A stretch of 6,579 nucleotides of DNA from an uncultured Clostridia bacterium (GTDB taxonomy: Bacteria > Bacillota > Clostridia > UBA1381). The stretch is taken from contig CAMFCK010000050.1 in the NCBI GenBank assembly GCA_945948775.1, positions 1-6,579 on the forward strand, given 5' to 3'. Positions 4,409 through 6,579 of the stretch are shown piece by piece; the stretch's first letter is position 1, and every line of letters starts with the position of its first letter. Under the pieces are notes generated by a model. That model was not told the origin of the DNA. It did not search any database and saw only the letters and a program-made list of their open reading frames with translations. The position numbers and the translations under genes were made by a program.

Positions 4409-5547
4409 TTTTTGACCAGACAGACTATGACTTTTTAAAGCTGTGTGCGCTTTGCAGGTATATGCCGTTCGGACTTCATAAAAGATATGACGCTCCCTTT
4501 TTGAAAAGGAGCGTTATATACAATTTGCAGATGCATGGACTGATAAAAAAACAAAGTGATAACACCAGTTATAAACTGACAACAGACGGAAAACGATACC
4601 TTGCAGAAATGGGCAGCAGTTTCCCGGAGGATGCGAGGATGGATCTGACAAGGACCTCATACAAAAGAAAGCTTGAATCAGCAGAAACGAACCTTCTTTT
4701 TCATCTTGCAGGAGTAGATGTATTTATACAAGCAGCGTCAGAGCTTAAAGAGACAGGATATATAAGCAGTCTAATGATGCGGACAGATAAAAATATGAAG
4801 GTGCTTGGAGGAACAAGGTTTTTAGGGATACTTAAAATATTTGATACTCTGTATATTCCGTACAGCTTTACGGAGGAAGATATGCGTATAATTCCGCATT
4901 TTGAAAAAGAAATATACACATCGCAGTCAGAAAAGATTATAGGAGTAAAATACATAAAGGCAATGTTGTTCGGGAGAACGTTGGAGGAACTGTGGGAGTA
5001 TATGTATAACAACAAAGCAAGTACCGATGCGGTAAAGGGAAGAAAGCGTCTTGATAAAGCCTTGGAGGAAATGGGGTGCGATGCTCTGCTTGTTCCGTAT
5101 GGACGAGGCGGTGTTATGCAAATGAATATTATGAAAATTTACAGGTATAAGGAGCGGATAGCAAGCGCAATGGGATGCGTCCCTGTTATGCAAAGAGAAC
5201 TGTCCGAATGCGATGGTATGATTGGAGGAACTCCGTGTATTGTTGCTTTTGACCTTGATATAGAGAGAATAAAAAGAGCGTTAAAACAGGTTGAGACATA
5301 TAACAAAGATGCTGTTGCGAAAATCGTGTGTATGGAGTTTCAAAAAAGCACGGTATTTAAAATTTTAAAATATAACAACTGCCCAAAATCCATGGTAGCG
5401 GCAATTGATAAATATGGGATATACCGTATATTCCCTGAGCTTAAAGAAAAAACAGAGCGAAGACCGTTCATGACAAAGGAGGGGAAATATATTGAAGTTA
5501 ATGCGAGAATTACGAAAGCTTTTGATACGCAATGGGAGGAGGAATAA
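4405..5547 (+). CDS. Winged-helix protein resembling the replication-relaxation family
   Basis: A 380-residue cytoplasmic protein. Residues about 6-70 form a likely winged helix: YDFLKLCALCRYMPFG, then FLKRSVIYNLQMHGLIKK, then the wing SYKLTTDGKRYL. The next part, LESAETNLLFHLAGVDVFIQA, fits the helix pattern that follows the winged helix in replication-relaxation (Replic_Relax) proteins, a family common beside relaxases and coupling proteins in Gram-positive elements. The remainder (RFLGILKIFDTLYIPYSF, PHFEKEI, CIVAFDLDIERIKRAL) is alpha/beta and I cannot assign catalytic residues. ATG 4405 has a strong GGAAGGAGGAG site eight or so bases upstream, but that site lies in pairing segment 4, so translation may be controlled. 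It sits directly before the VirD4-like gene; a role in DNA processing or in regulating transfer is inferred. An imperfect hairpin lies early in the gene at 4490-4514. The last codons (WEEE, GGGAGGAGG) look like a ribosome site for the next gene. Confidence 0.6.
   Translation: MIFDQTDYDFLKLCALCRYMPFGLHKRYDAPFLKRSVIYNLQMHGLIKKQSDNTSYKLTTDGKRYLAEMGSSFPEDARMDLTRTSYKRKLESAETNLLFHLAGVDVFIQAASELKETGYISSLMMRTDKNMKVLGGTRFLGILKIFDTLYIPYSFTEEDMRIIPHFEKEIYTSQSEKIIGVKYIKAMLFGRTLEELWEYMYNNKASTDAVKGRKRLDKALEEMGCDALLVPYGRGGVMQMNIMKIYRYKERIASAMGCVPVMQRELSECDGMIGGTPCIVAFDLDIERIKRALKQVETYNKDAVAKIVCMEFQKSTVFKILKYNNCPKSMVAAIDKYGIYRIFPELKEKTERRPFMTKEGKYIEVNARITKAFDTQWEEE
4490..4514 (+). repeat. Hairpin early in the winged-helix coding sequence
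   Basis: ACGCTCC at 4490-4496 pairs with GGAGCGT at 4508-4514, and inside it TTTT (4498-4501) faces AAAA (4504-4507), with one bulged C at 4497. The loop is very tight unless the innermost pairs open. It starts 85 bases after the ATG. It could be an additional mRNA structure or a protein-binding palindrome, or a coincidence of codons (APFLKRS). Confidence 0.35.
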
Positions 5548-6579
5548 GCTGTTTGTAAAAGTTAAAGAGCATGCTGTATATTATTCGTTCTGCAGTCTTG
5601 CGGTCTTGTATCTGTATGGTATTTTTGCAAATACTTTTAAAAACGCGGTGCATAATTTCAGGACGGGTGATACAGGTCAGCTTGTTTCTTTTAATCCGAT
5701 AAAATGTATTTTGGCCGTATTCTCGCCGCAGGGCTTGGGTACGGTTTTTTTTGCGCTGATAATGTATGTATTGGTTTCGGGAAAATGGCTTCACTATATT
5801 ACCGGAGTAAAGATAACAAAGGATGAACGCAACTTTAATATATCAAACGAAGGAACCCACGGCACGTCAGGTTGGATGACGAAACAGGAAAGGCAAAAGG
5901 TGTTGCAGTCAGGGACGGCAGATAATCTGCCATGCCCGATACTCTGCAAAATAAAGGACAGTATATATGACGACGACCGTTTTGCCGATTATGTCGGACT
6001 TCGCACCGATGCGGGACTAAACAGCCATACTATGGTCTACGGCGCATCAGGCTCGGGAAAATCACGGGGGTTTGTAAAACCGTTTGTTCTAAAAATGGCA
6101 AAATTCAAAGCAGATAAAAGAGAAAGCATGATATTAGTCGATCCAAAAGGCGAATTTTTTGAGTCCATGTCTGCATTTTTAAGGAAACAGGGCTATGTTG
6201 TAAAGGCATTTAATCTCCTTGATATGGAAAACTCAGACGGCTGGAACTGTATAGGCGAGATCGGGGATGATACCGATATGGTGCAGTCGGTGGCTGAAAT
6301 CATTATCCGGAACACCGCCGACAGCGAGCAAAAAGCGGATTTTTGGGACAAAGCCGAAAAAAATTTGCTGATAGCGCTTATCCTATATGTTCAGAGTATG
6401 CGCAATCCGATAACAAATGAACTTTTGCCCATACATGAACGCTCACTCGGTACAATATATAAAATGATATCGACCGAGGGACAAAAAAGCCTTGATATGA
6501 AATTTCAGCGCCTGCCCATTGACCACCCGGCAAGAGCGCCATACGGCATATTCAAACAGGCGGCTGCAAATTTATGGGG
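5492..6579 (+). CDS. virD4: VirD4/TraG-type coupling protein, N-terminal part (runs off window)
   Basis: The type IV coupling protein brings the relaxase-DNA complex to the channel. Numbering from TTG 5492, membrane segments lie at about residues 30-45 and 81-97, with an outer loop between them. Then come the Walker A motif GASGSGKS (residues 184-191, bases 6041-6064) in VYGASGSGKSRGFVKP, and the VDPKGE Walker B-like motif (bases 6137-6154). The WNCIGEIGDD, FWDKAEKNLL and HPARAPYGIFKQA stretches agree with TraG/VirD4 ATPases. The C-terminal half is missing. Start is unresolved. TTG 5492 has AAGGAGGGG (5476-5484) seven bases upstream but overlaps the previous gene by 56 bases. ATG 5501 has no well-spaced site. 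CTG 5549 is one base past the previous stop, with GGGAGGAGG (5534-5542) six bases upstream. The longer form adds a basic leader, KLMRELRKLLIRNGRR. The frame has no stop from 5474 to the window end. Confidence 0.9.
   Translation, partial: MKLMRELRKLLIRNGRRNKLFVKVKEHAVYYSFCSLAVLYLYGIFANTFKNAVHNFRTGDTGQLVSFNPIKCILAVFSPQGLGTVFFALIMYVLVSGKWLHYITGVKITKDERNFNISNEGTHGTSGWMTKQERQKVLQSGTADNLPCPILCKIKDSIYDDDRFADYVGLRTDAGLNSHTMVYGASGSGKSRGFVKPFVLKMAKFKADKRESMILVDPKGEFFESMSAFLRKQGYVVKAFNLLDMENSDGWNCIGEIGDDTDMVQSVAEIIIRNTADSEQKADFWDKAEKNLLIALILYVQSMRNPITNELLPIHERSLGTIYKMISTEGQKSLDMKFQRLPIDHPARAPYGIFKQAAANLW
5534..5551 (+). promoter_or_regulatory. Strong ribosome binding site ahead of a candidate CTG start
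   Basis: GGGAGGAGG (5534-5542), six bases, then CTG (5549-5551), which is in frame with the coupling protein. The placement copies the VirB4 junction, where the previous gene also ends in glutamate codons that form the ribosome site, followed by stop and start. No ATG, GTG or TTG with a usable frame lies at suitable distance: TTG 5553 is followed at once by TAA. The site may simply be the WEEE coding end of the previous gene. Confidence 0.4.

Noticed and set aside
4701..5015. Minus-strand open frame of about 100 codons inside the winged-helix gene
   Set aside because: It is a shadow of the plus-strand coding sequence, with no supporting start signals or family resemblance.
1..6579. CRISPR arrays, tRNA, rRNA or insertion sequences
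   Set aside because: No regularly spaced direct repeats, no tRNA-like cloverleaf with a CCA-type end, no rRNA-like stretches and no transposase motifs were seen on reading both strands.

Overview
The window looks like part of an integrated conjugative element, or a degraded relative of one, from a low-to-moderate-GC Gram-positive anaerobe, most likely a gut Clostridia. The grounds are strong GGAGG-type ribosome binding sites, frequent TTG/GTG starts, and a gene set typical of Firmicutes conjugative transposons: a PrgI-like membrane protein, a VirB4-type ATPase and a VirD4/TraG-type coupling protein, all on the plus strand. No tool was run. Family calls rest on motifs and remembered family features.

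Layout. 1-204 is the 3' end of a C39-like peptidase gene. 205-748 holds a good sigma-A-like promoter (229-257), then a broken HigB/HigA-type toxin-antitoxin pair: the toxin has lost its N-terminal part and the antitoxin carries a single in-frame TAA inside its helix-turn-helix. A terminator-like hairpin (710-735) follows. 749-4236 is a tight gene cluster: PrgI-like protein, a separate VirB4 N-terminal-domain protein, the VirB4 motor ATPase, and an accessory protein of unknown function. 4237-4404 is a non-coding or leader region with unusual repeats. 4405-5547 encodes a winged-helix protein resembling the replication-relaxation family. From about 5492 a VirD4/TraG coupling protein begins and runs off the window.

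How the genes fit together. PrgI-like, VirB4 and VirD4 proteins form the energised inner-membrane part of a Gram-positive type IV secretion channel. The VirB4 N-terminal domain appears to be encoded as its own gene. The winged-helix protein next to the coupling protein may serve DNA processing or regulation.

The least ordinary part is 4214-4408. Four short segments there can pair in mutually exclusive ways (1:2, 2:3, 3:4). The last pairing would bury the ribosome binding site of the winged-helix gene. A promoter-like sequence lies between segments 2 and 3. A 39-codon leader ORF ends in an ATGA overlap with the winged-helix start. The same inverted repeat flanking a promoter could instead be an invertible phase switch. 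Strong hairpins in and before the PrgI gene suggest further RNA-level control.
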